This document shows positions 17,621 to 26,464 of a DNA stretch of 64,000 bases, piece by piece. Position numbers and translations under genes: made by a program. Numbering within the stretch: position 1 is the stretch's first letter; each line of letters begins with the position of its first letter. Under the pieces are notes generated by a model, which was not told the origin of the DNA, made no database searches, and saw only the letters and a list, made by a program, of their open reading frames with translations. The DNA comes from CAZEHS01 sp964649745 (GTDB taxonomy: Bacteria; Bacillota; Clostridia; Peptostreptococcales; Acidaminobacteraceae): NCBI GenBank assembly GCA_964649745.1, contig CAZYQI010000007.1, forward strand, positions 54,085 to 118,084, given 5' to 3'.

Positions 17621-17633
17621 TACGCTTTGTACC
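17621..17633 (-). promoter_or_regulatory. Candidate upstream activating sequence for the dehydrogenase operon
   Basis: On the minus strand this reads GGTACAAAGCGTA, matching GGTACTGAACGTA at 8351-8363 in the form GGTAC-N4-CGTA. It lies about 100 bases before the -24 element, a normal distance for an enhancer-binding protein. Confidence 0.4.
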
Positions 17634-17724
17634 GAAATTACATTTCCGTCCGGCTGGTAGGAAATGATTTGTGTAAGGACAAGGGTGGAAGCATTGGAAA
17701 TTCAAGATTGTATTCGAACATAGA

Positions 17725-17740
17725 TGGCACGGAAGTTGCA
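17725..17740 (+). promoter_or_regulatory. Sigma-54 (-24/-12) promoter of the acetoin-dehydrogenase-type operon
   Basis: TGGCACGGAAGTTGCA fits TGGCAC-N5-TTGCA exactly. The predicted start of transcription is near 17751, thirty bases before the acoA-like ATG. Confidence 0.85.
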
Positions 17741-17780
17741 ATTGATAGATGGGTGATAATAACAGACAGGAGGATACCCA

Positions 17781-18743
17781 ATGGCAGTTGATAAGAAAAC
17801 CTTGCTTGAAATATATAAGCGTATGACTCAAGCAAGAAGCTTTGAGGAGAAAGTAAGCTGGTTTTTTTCAAGAGGGATGGTTCATGGCACGACACATCTT
17901 TCAATCGGACAGGAGGCTTCCGGCGTCGCGTCCGCCATGGCGCTTTCGGAGGGAGATTTGGTATCTCTTACACACCGGGGCCACAGTCAAATCATTGGAA
18001 AAGGTATTGATATCAACCGCATGATGGCCGAGCTTCTGGGCAAGGAGACCGGATACTGCCGTGGAAAAGGCGGCTCCATGCACATAGCTGATATTGAGTC
18101 AGGAAACCTTGGCGCAAACGGCGTTGTGGGAGGCGGTCTGACCCTGGCGGTGGGAGCGGCCCTAACCCAGGTGACAAAGAAGACCGGAAAGGTTGTGCTG
18201 TGCTATTTCGGAGACGGAGCGGCCAATGAAGGCACGTTCCACGAAGGTCTCAACCTGGCGTCAATCTGGAAATTGCCCGTTATCTACTACTGTGAGAATA
18301 ATCAGTATGGGATGTCCATGAGCGCTGGACGTCACATGAACATAGCAAGCATTGCGGATCGGGGCGCGGCTTATGGTTTGCCGAGCTACAGCATTGACGG
18401 CAATAATGCAGTTGAAGTATACGAAAAGGTTCGGGAGGCTGCCGCATACTGTAGAAGCGGGAAGGGTCCTGTGCTTATAGAGAGCCGGACCTATCGCTGG
18501 TTGGGACATTCTAAAAGCGATGCTATGATCTATCGCACAAAGGAAGAGCTTGAAGGGTGGAAAAAGAGGTGCCCCATCCAGACCCTAAGAAACTACCTGC
18601 TGGAAAAGGGGCTTGCATCAGCAAAGGCATTGGACGAAATAGAAGCCGGCGCAAAGCAAGTAATTGAAGATGCGGTCCTGTTCGCCAACAACAGCCCAAG
18701 CCCATCCCTGGAGAGTCTTTTAGAAGATGTATATGCTGAATAA
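17781..18743 (+). CDS. acoA: TPP-dependent dehydrogenase E1 alpha subunit (acetoin dehydrogenase type)
   Basis: Alpha subunit of the thiamine-dependent E1 that cleaves acetoin or a related ketone/2-oxo acid and loads an acyl group onto lipoate. The TPP motif begins GDGAANEG at about residue 144 and ends ENNQYGMS near 175. The pattern KGGSMHIAD and length of 320 residues fit acetoin dehydrogenase AcoA more than pyruvate dehydrogenase. It is the first gene after the sigma-54 promoter, a control mode known for acetoin operons. AGGAGG precedes the ATG. Fifteen bases separate it from the beta subunit. Acetoin as substrate is likely but not proven. Confidence 0.9.
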   Translation: MAVDKKTLLEIYKRMTQARSFEEKVSWFFSRGMVHGTTHLSIGQEASGVASAMALSEGDLVSLTHRGHSQIIGKGIDINRMMAELLGKETGYCRGKGGSMHIADIESGNLGANGVVGGGLTLAVGAALTQVTKKTGKVVLCYFGDGAANEGTFHEGLNLASIWKLPVIYYCENNQYGMSMSAGRHMNIASIADRGAAYGLPSYSIDGNNAVEVYEKVREAAAYCRSGKGPVLIESRTYRWLGHSKSDAMIYRTKEELEGWKKRCPIQTLRNYLLEKGLASAKALDEIEAGAKQVIEDAVLFANNSPSPSLESLLEDVYAE

Positions 18744-18758
18744 CGGAGGTCGTTACGT

Positions 18759-19745
18759 ATGAAAGAGTTGACATATGCACAGGCAATCAATTTAGCGATG
18801 TGTGAGGAAATGCGGAGAGATCCCAATGTGGTATTCATGGGGGAAGATGTGGGGCTTTACGGTGGAGCCTTCGGTGTATCTGTAGGCATGCATGCGGAGT
18901 TTGGTGACCAGCGGATTCTGGAAACCCCAATATCCGAGGCGGGGATAGCGGGAGCAGCAGTTGGAGCAGCCGTAACCGGTCTGAGACCCATCGCAGAAAT
19001 TATGTTTATGGATTTCACAACCATCGCCATGGACGCCCTTGTGAATCAGGCGGCTAAAATGCGGTATATGTTCGGCGGCAAGGCTCAGGTTCCCATGGTG
19101 CTTCGCTGCCCTGCCGGCTCCGGTACAGGAGCCGCCGCACAGCACTCCCAAAGCCTGGAGGCATGGTTTTGCCACGTTCCGGGTCTTAAGGTTGTAACCC
19201 CCTCCACCCCTGCGGAGGCCAAGGGTCTTTTAAAGACAGCCATTCGGGACAATAACCCGGTTATTTTCATTGAACAGAAGCTGCTTTACAGAACGACCGG
19301 CCAGGTGCCCACCGATACGGAATATATGATTCCCTTCGGCAAAGCGGATGTAAAAAGGGAAGGAACCGACGTTTCCATCATTTCATACGGTCGCATGGTG
19401 CATCGCGCACTGGAGGCAGCCGAGAAACTGGAAAAAGAAGATGGCATCAAGGTGGAGGTTGTGGATCTGAGATCCCTGCTGCCCCTTGACCACGAGGCCA
19501 TTATCAAAACGGCGAAAAAGACCGGTCGTGTCATCGTTCTGAACGAAGCGGTTAAAACAGGGGGACTGGGCGGCGAAATCTCTTCCGTTATTGTGGAAAG
19601 CGAGGCATTTGATTATCTGGATGCGCCGATTTTACGGCTGGCAGGGAAGGATGTGCCAATCCCTTACAACCCAGAGCTAGAAAAAGCGGTAGTACCCAGT
19701 GAGCAGGATATCATCGATGCTGTCTATAAAGTCATGAACAAATAG
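18759..19745 (+). CDS. acoB: TPP-dependent dehydrogenase E1 beta subunit (acetoin dehydrogenase type)
   Basis: Beta subunit of 328 residues that completes the E1 active site. Family segments include VVFMGEDVGLYGGAFGVS, ETPISEAGIAGAAVG near 55-70 and the GSGTGAAAQHSQSLEAW loop. The C-terminal transketolase-type domain begins at about 200 (DVSIISYGRMVHRALEAA). It is translationally close to the alpha subunit upstream and to E2 downstream (12 bases). A GGAGG site precedes ATG 18759. Confidence 0.92.
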   Translation: MKELTYAQAINLAMCEEMRRDPNVVFMGEDVGLYGGAFGVSVGMHAEFGDQRILETPISEAGIAGAAVGAAVTGLRPIAEIMFMDFTTIAMDALVNQAAKMRYMFGGKAQVPMVLRCPAGSGTGAAAQHSQSLEAWFCHVPGLKVVTPSTPAEAKGLLKTAIRDNNPVIFIEQKLLYRTTGQVPTDTEYMIPFGKADVKREGTDVSIISYGRMVHRALEAAEKLEKEDGIKVEVVDLRSLLPLDHEAIIKTAKKTGRVIVLNEAVKTGGLGGEISSVIVESEAFDYLDAPILRLAGKDVPIPYNPELEKAVVPSEQDIIDAVYKVMNK

Positions 19746-19757
19746 AGGGGTGAGGTT

Positions 19758-21128
19758 TTGGCTACTGCAGTCATTATGCCCAAAGCGGGCATGGCCATGG
19801 AGAAAGGAACCATTGTAAAGTGGTTAAAAGAGGAAGGTGCGGTGGTGAAGCAGGGGGATATCCTTCTGGAAATCACCACCGATAAAGTGAATATGGAGGT
19901 TGAGGCCGAGGTTAGCGGAACCTTAATCAAGATCATGGCAAAAGAGGGCGAGGTGCTGCCGGTCTTTACAGAAATCGCCTATATCGGCGTGGCCGGCGAA
20001 GCGGTAGATCCCCTTATCGGTGGCGCAGCTCCGTCTGTAACCGGTACTACGGCAGTCCATGCTCAGGCCAATACGCAGATTGCCGCCAGGCAGGATGGAT
20101 TAAAGAAGGAAGAGGATCGGGTAAGGGCAACACCGGCCGCAAGAAAGGCTGCCAAGGGGCATGCGGTGGAGTTGTTTCAGGTAGCTGGAACGGGTCCTGC
20201 GGGAAGAATACAAAAGCAGGATGTGCTGGAGTTTGTGCGGCATATGGGAGAAGATGGACCGGAGGTACGGGCCACACGACTGGCGCAAAAGATTGCCGTC
20301 ACAGAAGGGGTAGGCCTTCATGATCTTACAGGAACCGGATTTGGCGGAAGAATCACCAAGGACGATGTGCTGGATTCCCTGAAGCCATCGGTATCTGTGG
20401 CGGAGAAGGCGCAAGATGTCAGTGCCCATGGCGTAAGGGGCAGGCTAATCCCTCTGGACAGCATGCGTCAGGTCATCAGCCAGCGGATGAGCGAAAGCTA
20501 TTTTAGCGCTCCAACCGTTACGCTGACCATGGAAGCAGATGTCACCCGACTGAAGGCCTTGCGGGAAGAACTGAAGGATGGGGTGGCAAAGAATGCCGGC
20601 GCCAAGCTCACCCTTACGGATTTTCTCATCCTGGCGGTTGGGAAGACATTGCGAAAGCACCCCTTTATCAACGGGACCTTTCAAAGCAACGGCCTGTTTC
20701 TCTACGACGATGTGAACATTGCACTGGCAGTGGGGTTGGAAAATGGACTGTTGGTTCCGGTGCTGAGGCAGGTTGACACCATGAAGCTGACAGAGGTTGC
20801 CGTTCAAAGCAAGGATCTGGCAGACCGTGCCGTGAAAATGAAGCTTCTGCCCGACGAGCAGGTGGGCAGCACCTTTACCATCAGCAATATGGGGATGTTT
20901 GGAATCACACACTTTACCCCCATCATCAATCAGCCCAACAGCGCTATACTGGGAGTGGGAACCACCGTCGAACGCTTTATGCCGGCGGAGGATGGATCGC
21001 CGGTTTTGAAATCCATCATGACGCTGTGTCTAACGGTGGATCATCGGATAATCGATGGCACCACAGGAGCAAAATTCCTCCGCGATGTGAAGGGATTCCT
21101 GGAGAATCCGGTTGAAATACTGATATAG
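19758..21128 (+). CDS. acoC: Dihydrolipoamide acyltransferase E2 with two E3-binding domains
   Basis: Core E2 enzyme of 456 residues that moves the acyl group from lipoate to CoA. An N-terminal lipoyl domain carries the lysine of EITTDKVNME near residue 43. Two peripheral-subunit-binding domains follow: RATPAARKAAKGH ending GRIQKQDV, and RATRLAQKIA ending GRITKDDV. The catalytic domain ends with DHRIIDGTTG near 428-437, which holds the active-site His and Asp. Two binding domains are unusual for a bacterial E2, which normally has one. The start is TTG 19758, supported by GAGGGGTGAGG and by the conserved lipoyl start ATAVIMPKAGMAME. Confidence 0.92.
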   Translation: MATAVIMPKAGMAMEKGTIVKWLKEEGAVVKQGDILLEITTDKVNMEVEAEVSGTLIKIMAKEGEVLPVFTEIAYIGVAGEAVDPLIGGAAPSVTGTTAVHAQANTQIAARQDGLKKEEDRVRATPAARKAAKGHAVELFQVAGTGPAGRIQKQDVLEFVRHMGEDGPEVRATRLAQKIAVTEGVGLHDLTGTGFGGRITKDDVLDSLKPSVSVAEKAQDVSAHGVRGRLIPLDSMRQVISQRMSESYFSAPTVTLTMEADVTRLKALREELKDGVAKNAGAKLTLTDFLILAVGKTLRKHPFINGTFQSNGLFLYDDVNIALAVGLENGLLVPVLRQVDTMKLTEVAVQSKDLADRAVKMKLLPDEQVGSTFTISNMGMFGITHFTPIINQPNSAILGVGTTVERFMPAEDGSPVLKSIMTLCLTVDHRIIDGTTGAKFLRDVKGFLENPVEILI

Positions 21129-21186
21129 GCCAACTAAACGACTTGCTCACAGCAGGCGATTAACATACGGTTCACAGGAGGTTTAC

Positions 21187-22899
21187 GTGGCAACTGAAAT
21201 TATCATGCCCAAGGCCGGGATGGCCATGGAGCAGGGGACCATTGTAAGATGGTTAAAGTCAGAGGGGGATCCCGTTACTCAGGGGGAGGCACTTCTGGAA
21301 ATCACCACCGACAAGGTTAATATGGAGGTCGAGGCAGAGGCTTCAGGGCATCTGATTAAAATTCTTCACCATGAGGGCGCGGTATTGCCGGTGTTCACCC
21401 CCATCGGACTTCTGGGCGACAAAAACGAAGCGGTGGACGCCGCCCAGCACCCACAGGCTCCGGCTCAAAAGCAGGCAGAAAAAAACAAGGAAGACACAAC
21501 TCCGGTGTCTTCTGTCAAAGCGGACAGCGCCGACGTATATGATGTGATCGTCATCGGCGCGGGACCGGCAGGCTATGTGGCTGCCATCAAGGCGGCCATG
21601 CTGGGGGGCAAGGTTGCTGTTATCGAGAAAACAAAGGCCGGCGGAACCTGCTTGAACCGCGGCTGTGTACCCACAAAAACCTATGTCAAGAATGTGGAAG
21701 TCATAGAAAACCTCAAGAAGGCGGGACAGCGGGGCATAACGGTTGCAGACCCTGCGTTCACACTGGATATGAACACCATTGTGGCCAACAAGAACGCGGT
21801 GGTTAACACCCTTACCACCGGCGTAGAAGGACTTTTGCGAAGCCATGGCGTGAAGCAGTACGCAGCGAAGGCAGAGGCTTTTCCGGACAAAACCGTGAAG
21901 CTTTCCACCGGGGAAATGCTGAAGGGCAAAAAAATCATACTGGCCACCGGGTCTGAAATAACCATATTTCCCATACCCGGTATTGAGAGCACGCGGATTC
22001 TTAACAGCGACGAGCTTCTTGATTTAAAAGAGGTTCCCCAAAGCCTGGTCGTTATTGGCGGTGGCGTCATCGGCTGCGAGTTTGCGGAAATATTCAATGG
22101 GTATGGCGCTCAGGTAACGGTGGTGGAGCTTTCCGACGCACTGCTTCCTATGTTCGACAGGGAGCTCTCCGGAGCAATGGCCGATTCGTTTGTAAAGAAG
22201 GGAATTGGTGTTAAAACGTCGAAAAAGGTTATTGCCTTTGAAGAAAAAAACCATGGGATTGAAACCGTTCTTGAAGACGGGGAGCGGATTCTTTCAGACA
22301 AGATTCTGATGGCGGTAGGCAGAAAGCCCTCATTAAGGGGTCTTGAAGCACTTCAACTGAAGGTTGAGAAAGGCAATATCGTTACCAACGCGCTGCTGGA
22401 AACCAGCGTGGATGGCTTCTATGCTGCCGGTGATGTGAACGGGCGCAGCATGTTGGCCCATGCAGCCTTCAAAATGGGTGAGATTGCCGCTGTCAACGCC
22501 ATGGGCGGGGATGAGAAAATTTCCTTAAACGCAGTGCCCAGCTGTGTATACACCTTGCCGGAGGTTGCTTCGGTGGGCCTGACGGAAGAAGCTGCCTCCA
22601 AGCGGGATATCGCCATTGGCCGCTTCAACTATTATGGAAACGGCAGAGCCCTGGCTTCCGGGGAATACAGCGGATTCGTCAAGGTAATTATCGATAAGAA
22701 ATATCACGAAATACTGGGTGTTCATATTTTCGGGCACAGTGCCTCGGAGCTGATTAATGAAGCCGCCGTACTGCTTCAGTTGGAAATTCCCTGCGAGGAT
22801 GTGGCCAACTGCATCCATGGTCACCCCAGCTACTCAGAGGTGCTGATGGAAGCCTGTGCGGATGCGTTGAACACCTGTATACATTTGCCAAAGAAATAG
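21187..22899 (+). CDS. acoL: Dihydrolipoyl dehydrogenase E3 with N-terminal lipoyl domain
   Basis: FAD enzyme of 570 residues that reoxidises dihydrolipoate and makes NADH. Residues 1-80 are a lipoyl domain almost identical in pattern to that of the E2 (EITTDKVNMEVEAE). A charged linker follows, then the FAD site IVIGAGPAGYVAAI. The redox disulfide is in GGTCLNRGCVPTK at about 152-164, and the NAD site starts VVIGGGVIGCEFAE. The C-terminal His-Glu pair is in HGHPSYSEVL. Fused lipoyl-E3 forms are known from several anaerobic acetoin systems. The start is GTG 21187 with GGAGG upstream. Confidence 0.93.
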   Translation: MATEIIMPKAGMAMEQGTIVRWLKSEGDPVTQGEALLEITTDKVNMEVEAEASGHLIKILHHEGAVLPVFTPIGLLGDKNEAVDAAQHPQAPAQKQAEKNKEDTTPVSSVKADSADVYDVIVIGAGPAGYVAAIKAAMLGGKVAVIEKTKAGGTCLNRGCVPTKTYVKNVEVIENLKKAGQRGITVADPAFTLDMNTIVANKNAVVNTLTTGVEGLLRSHGVKQYAAKAEAFPDKTVKLSTGEMLKGKKIILATGSEITIFPIPGIESTRILNSDELLDLKEVPQSLVVIGGGVIGCEFAEIFNGYGAQVTVVELSDALLPMFDRELSGAMADSFVKKGIGVKTSKKVIAFEEKNHGIETVLEDGERILSDKILMAVGRKPSLRGLEALQLKVEKGNIVTNALLETSVDGFYAAGDVNGRSMLAHAAFKMGEIAAVNAMGGDEKISLNAVPSCVYTLPEVASVGLTEEAASKRDIAIGRFNYYGNGRALASGEYSGFVKVIIDKKYHEILGVHIFGHSASELINEAAVLLQLEIPCEDVANCIHGHPSYSEVLMEACADALNTCIHLPKK

Positions 22900-22911
22900 G
22901 AGAAAACTGCG

Positions 22912-23175
22912 ATGATCACGATGAAGGTAACGGTTAATAACAAAACGGGACTACATGCACGACCGGCATCCAAATTTGCCAAGACAGCTGCCAGGTACCA
23001 GTCGAAAATAATGGTTCAATACAATGACAGGATGTTTGATGCCAAGAGCATCCTCAGCCTCCTGTCGGCAGGAGTGGCTCCTCAGAGCGAGCTGATTCTT
23101 TCAGCGGAGGGCGTGGATGAAGAAACGGCGCTAAAGGAACTGGTTGCCCTTGTTGAAAATGGAATCGGTGAGTAG
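22912..23175 (+). CDS. HPr-like PTS phosphocarrier protein
   Basis: An 87-residue HPr. With ATG 22912 as start, the catalytic histidine of GLHARPAS falls at position 15 and the regulatory serine of AKSILSLLS at position 46, as in standard HPr. Both the PEP-dependent site and the HPr-kinase site are therefore kept. The gene lies 12 bases after E3 and before lplA and the enzyme I gene, so this operon carries its own general PTS proteins. It could be the only HPr of the cell or an operon-specific paralogue; the window cannot decide. Confidence 0.93.
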   Translation: MITMKVTVNNKTGLHARPASKFAKTAARYQSKIMVQYNDRMFDAKSILSLLSAGVAPQSELILSAEGVDEETALKELVALVENGIGE

Positions 23176-23233
23176 AAGCGGCCCACAGTGCGAGGCCAGG
23201 GATGTCATAAACGCGATGTAGAAGAGGTGACCC

Positions 23234-24223
23234 ATGATCTACCTGTTGTCGAACAGCACGGATCCCCGATACAATCTGGCGCTGGAAGAGTTTCTGTTCG
23301 ATGAAGCGTATACAGGCGAAACCATCCTGATGCTCTGGCAAAATGAACCTTCTGTTATTATGGGAAAGCACCAGAACGCATTTGAGGAGGTCAATTCAAA
23401 ATACGTTGAGGAGAACGGCATCCATGTTGTCCGCAGGCTCTCGGGGGGAGGTGCCGTTTACCACGATCTCGGTAACCTGAACTTCACCTGCATTACGCGA
23501 AAGAATAGGGAGGAATCCTTTAATTTCAGGGAGTTCGCAGATCCTATCATCGCGCTGCTAGGGTCCCTGGGGGTGGAGGCGGAATTTAACAGCCGCAACG
23601 ACATGACCATCAACGGAAAGAAATTCTCAGGAAATGCCCAATATGTAAAGAGAGACAAGGTGCTGCATCATGGAACGCTGTTGTTCGATACAGATATTTC
23701 GCCCCTGGTCCGTTCGCTGACCATCTCTGATGACCGGATTGTCTCCAACAGCATCAAATCGGTAAGAAGCCGTGTAACCAACATCCGGGAGCACCTTGTG
23801 GAGGATATGACGGTTAAGGAGTTTCAAGACAGGTTGATTGAAGCCTTTCGTTCGGATAACCCAAGCTGCGCCGAGCTGCACATTTCTGAAACCGATAACG
23901 AAAAAATCCTGGATCGGATGAACACCCGATACAGTCAGTGGGAGTGGAACTACGGCAAATCTCCGAGGTTTGTGGTGGATAAACAGTCCTGCACCGACGG
24001 CAGTCTTACCGGTGTTCGGGTTCAGGTCTGTAAGGGCCGTATCGAAAGCGTAGAGTTCACGGGAGTATGCGGGGGTCTGAGTGATTTCGGGGTTCTTGAA
24101 GAAAAGCTGATCGGCACATGCTATACAAGAAATGCAGTGTTCAGTAGAATTGCGGGTGTGTACGTGGGTGAAAAATCTGAGCAGAGTATCCGCGAGGAGA
24201 TTTGCAGTGCCATAATATCCTGA
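23234..24223 (+). CDS. lplA: Lipoate-protein ligase A
   Basis: Attaches free lipoate to the lipoyl domains of the E2 and E3 encoded just upstream, using ATP. The 329-residue protein starts MIYLLSNSTDPRYNLALEE. It has the family motif RRLSGGGAVYHDLGNLNF near 70-87 and NDMTINGKKFSGNAQ, with the catalytic lysine context, near 120-134. A C-terminal LplA accessory domain is present. Its place in the operon fits a dedicated modifying enzyme for this complex. A GAGGTGACC site precedes the ATG. Confidence 0.93.
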   Translation: MIYLLSNSTDPRYNLALEEFLFDEAYTGETILMLWQNEPSVIMGKHQNAFEEVNSKYVEENGIHVVRRLSGGGAVYHDLGNLNFTCITRKNREESFNFREFADPIIALLGSLGVEAEFNSRNDMTINGKKFSGNAQYVKRDKVLHHGTLLFDTDISPLVRSLTISDDRIVSNSIKSVRSRVTNIREHLVEDMTVKEFQDRLIEAFRSDNPSCAELHISETDNEKILDRMNTRYSQWEWNYGKSPRFVVDKQSCTDGSLTGVRVQVCKGRIESVEFTGVCGGLSDFGVLEEKLIGTCYTRNAVFSRIAGVYVGEKSEQSIREEICSAIIS

Positions 24224-24236
24224 AGGAGACATCATA

Positions 24237-26006
24237 ATGAATAGAGGAATTTCAATTTCTCCAGGCATAGGAGTTGGAAAAGCGATGGTCCTGAAAACTC
24301 AGGGAATCGTTATTATCCAAGCTGCGGCTGGGAATGCCGAAGAGGAGTATATAAGGTATGACAAGGCCCTGGCCCATGCCGCAGAGCAGCTGGAAAGATT
24401 GGCAAACTCGGCCCGTACAGAGATGGGCGAGGAGGAAGCGGCCATTTTTGAGGCCCACTGCGACATCGTCAATGATTCCGCAATGACTTCGCAGGTGAAA
24501 GAAAGGATTGCGGCCCAGGGGATCTCTGCAGAGGCGGCATTGCAAACGGTAACCGATGAATTCATTATGATGTTTGAAGAGATGGATGATGATTATATGA
24601 AGGAACGGGCCGCAGATATTCGGGATATTCGGAACCGGCTGTACCGGATACTTCAAGGGGTAGAGGAGCAAAACCTCAAGGAATTAACGGAAGCGACCAT
24701 TATCATCGCCACAGATCTCACGCCATCCCAAACAGCAGAAATGGACAAACGCTACGTAAAAGGTTTTATAACCGAAATAGGCGGAGAAACGTCTCATTCC
24801 GCTATTATGGCCAGATGCCTTCAAATCCCTGCCATATCTGGGGTTAAAGGACTGACTTCGCTGATATCGGATGGGGATGTGATTGCCATGGACGGCGTGT
24901 CGGGAGATTTTTTTGTGAACCCTGAAGAGGCAATCCTTGATAAGATGGCGAGCCAAGCGGAACAGGAGAAGCAGAAACTGCTTGGTCTGCAATCGCTGAT
25001 AGGCCAGCCCACCGTATCAAGGGACGGTGTGAGGGTGGAATTGGCTGCCAATATCGGAACCCCAAAGGACGTTGACCGAGTCCTGGAAAACGATGGAGAG
25101 GGGATCGGCCTCTACAGAACGGAATTTCTTTTCATGGACAGGGACAGGATGCCGGACGAGGAAGAACAGTTCGTGGCGTATAAGACGGTTCTGGAACGCA
25201 TGCAGAATAAGCCGGTTGTAATCCGAACCCTGGATATCGGCGGTGATAAAAAGCTGGACTACCTGGAGATGCCGGAAGAGATGAATCCCTTTCTGGGGTA
25301 TCGCGCGATTCGCCTGTGTCTTGACCAGCCCGATATCTTTAAAACACAGCTTCGTGCCCTCTATCGGGCCAGCGCGGTCGGGAATCTTAAGATAATGTTT
25401 CCGATGATATCCTCATTAGAAGAGCTGCTTGAAGCAAAAAAATATTGCGAGGAAGTGAAATCCCAGCTGCGGGCCGAGAAAATCCCCTTCAGCGAGCACG
25501 TACAGATCGGAATTATGATCGAGATTCCCGCAGCAGCCATCATATCGGATATCCTGGCAAAAGAAGTGGATTTCTTCAGCATAGGAACCAATGATCTAAT
25601 CCAGTACACCACGGCCGTAGACAGAATGAACACGAAAATAGGAAAGCTGTATACCGCATACCATCCGGCGGTTCTTCGGCTGATCAAGACAGTCATTGAC
25701 AATGCTCATCGGGAGGGAATATGGGTCGGCATGTGCGGGGAAGCGGCGGGTGACCCCAACCTGGTGCCGGTGCTTTTAGGAATGGGTCTTGATGAATTCA
25801 GCATGAGTGCGGGTTCTGTGCTGAATACGCGCAGCATTATCAGCGCATTGGATACAAAAGAAATGGCAGGAAAGGTTGAAATTGTCCTTAAACTGTCAAC
25901 GGCCCAGGAAGTACGGGAGTACCTGCAGTGGTCAAGAGAGGGAGCCTGTTTGCGAAGACCCTTGGGAGAATTCGGCAGAGTGGTGGGAAATATCGGGGTT
26001 AGCTGA
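24237..26006 (+). CDS. ptsI: PTS enzyme I (phosphoenolpyruvate-protein phosphotransferase)
   Basis: First enzyme of the PTS phosphate chain, moving phosphate from PEP to HPr. The phosphorylated histidine is His187 in GGETSHSAIMAR. The PEP-binding TIM barrel carries LYRTEFLFMDRDRMP, IRTLDIGGDK and the active cysteine context GMCGEAAGDP near 500. The length of 589 residues is normal. It lies 13 bases after lplA with AAGGAG upstream. Together with the HPr gene it gives the operon a complete phosphate supply for the EIIA, EIIB and EIIC proteins and for the LevR-type regulator encoded upstream. Confidence 0.96.
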   Translation: MNRGISISPGIGVGKAMVLKTQGIVIIQAAAGNAEEEYIRYDKALAHAAEQLERLANSARTEMGEEEAAIFEAHCDIVNDSAMTSQVKERIAAQGISAEAALQTVTDEFIMMFEEMDDDYMKERAADIRDIRNRLYRILQGVEEQNLKELTEATIIIATDLTPSQTAEMDKRYVKGFITEIGGETSHSAIMARCLQIPAISGVKGLTSLISDGDVIAMDGVSGDFFVNPEEAILDKMASQAEQEKQKLLGLQSLIGQPTVSRDGVRVELAANIGTPKDVDRVLENDGEGIGLYRTEFLFMDRDRMPDEEEQFVAYKTVLERMQNKPVVIRTLDIGGDKKLDYLEMPEEMNPFLGYRAIRLCLDQPDIFKTQLRALYRASAVGNLKIMFPMISSLEELLEAKKYCEEVKSQLRAEKIPFSEHVQIGIMIEIPAAAIISDILAKEVDFFSIGTNDLIQYTTAVDRMNTKIGKLYTAYHPAVLRLIKTVIDNAHREGIWVGMCGEAAGDPNLVPVLLGMGLDEFSMSAGSVLNTRSIISALDTKEMAGKVEIVLKLSTAQEVREYLQWSREGACLRRPLGEFGRVVGNIGVS

Positions 26007-26022
26007 AAAGGGAGGCGTTAAG

Positions 26023-26361
26023 ATGCCGAGAACCGAATTTGTGACGGAGTTGTATTGCAACCTGTGTGAACAGGAAACAACGCACCGGATCGTATATCAA
26101 TACGACGTAATCGATGAGATCACCTGCGACAGCTGCGGAAAAACGATCAAAATGAACGAGAAAGAGCTCCGTGCGAGGTTTTCGGCAAATTTGATGGAAA
26201 GAATCCTTACAAAGCCGCACCGGCTGACAGAGGAGTTCAAAACAGATGTTCGGGCCTTTATCAAATCGGTGCCCCGCCGGTGTATCACCAAGCCCTTGAA
26301 GGCGCTGGAAGAGATTAAGGATTTTCAAAAATCCCAGAAAAGTCAGCGGAAGGATCCGTGA
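26023..26361 (+). CDS. Zinc-ribbon protein of the clostridial bh type
   Basis: A 112-residue protein with two CxxC pairs: CNLCEQETTH near residue 11 and CDSCGKTI near 36. They should form a zinc ribbon. The rest is a basic helical domain ending in KSQKSQRKDP. The pattern matches small clostridial proteins annotated only as bh protein, with no known function. ATG 26023 follows GGAGG and lies 16 bases after the enzyme I gene. It closes the sigma-54 operon and is followed by a terminator. Confidence 0.8.
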   Translation: MPRTEFVTELYCNLCEQETTHRIVYQYDVIDEITCDSCGKTIKMNEKELRARFSANLMERILTKPHRLTEEFKTDVRAFIKSVPRRCITKPLKALEEIKDFQKSQKSQRKDP

Positions 26362-26410
26362 TTCGGTCTAGCGACTCTGGAAGAAGCTCAAACCAACCTC
26401 ATTGAACACA

Positions 26411-26449
26411 AAACGAGAGGCGTTCCAATTGTTGGAACGCCTCTCGTTT
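26411..26449. terminator. Bidirectional terminator between convergent operons
   Basis: AAACGAGAGGCGTTCC pairs perfectly with GGAACGCCTCTCGTTT around AATTGTT. The A run and T run on either side allow it to work in both directions, for the plus-strand operon and the minus-strand iron transporter. Confidence 0.9.
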
Positions 26450-26464
26450 ATGGCCAAGTTCACG

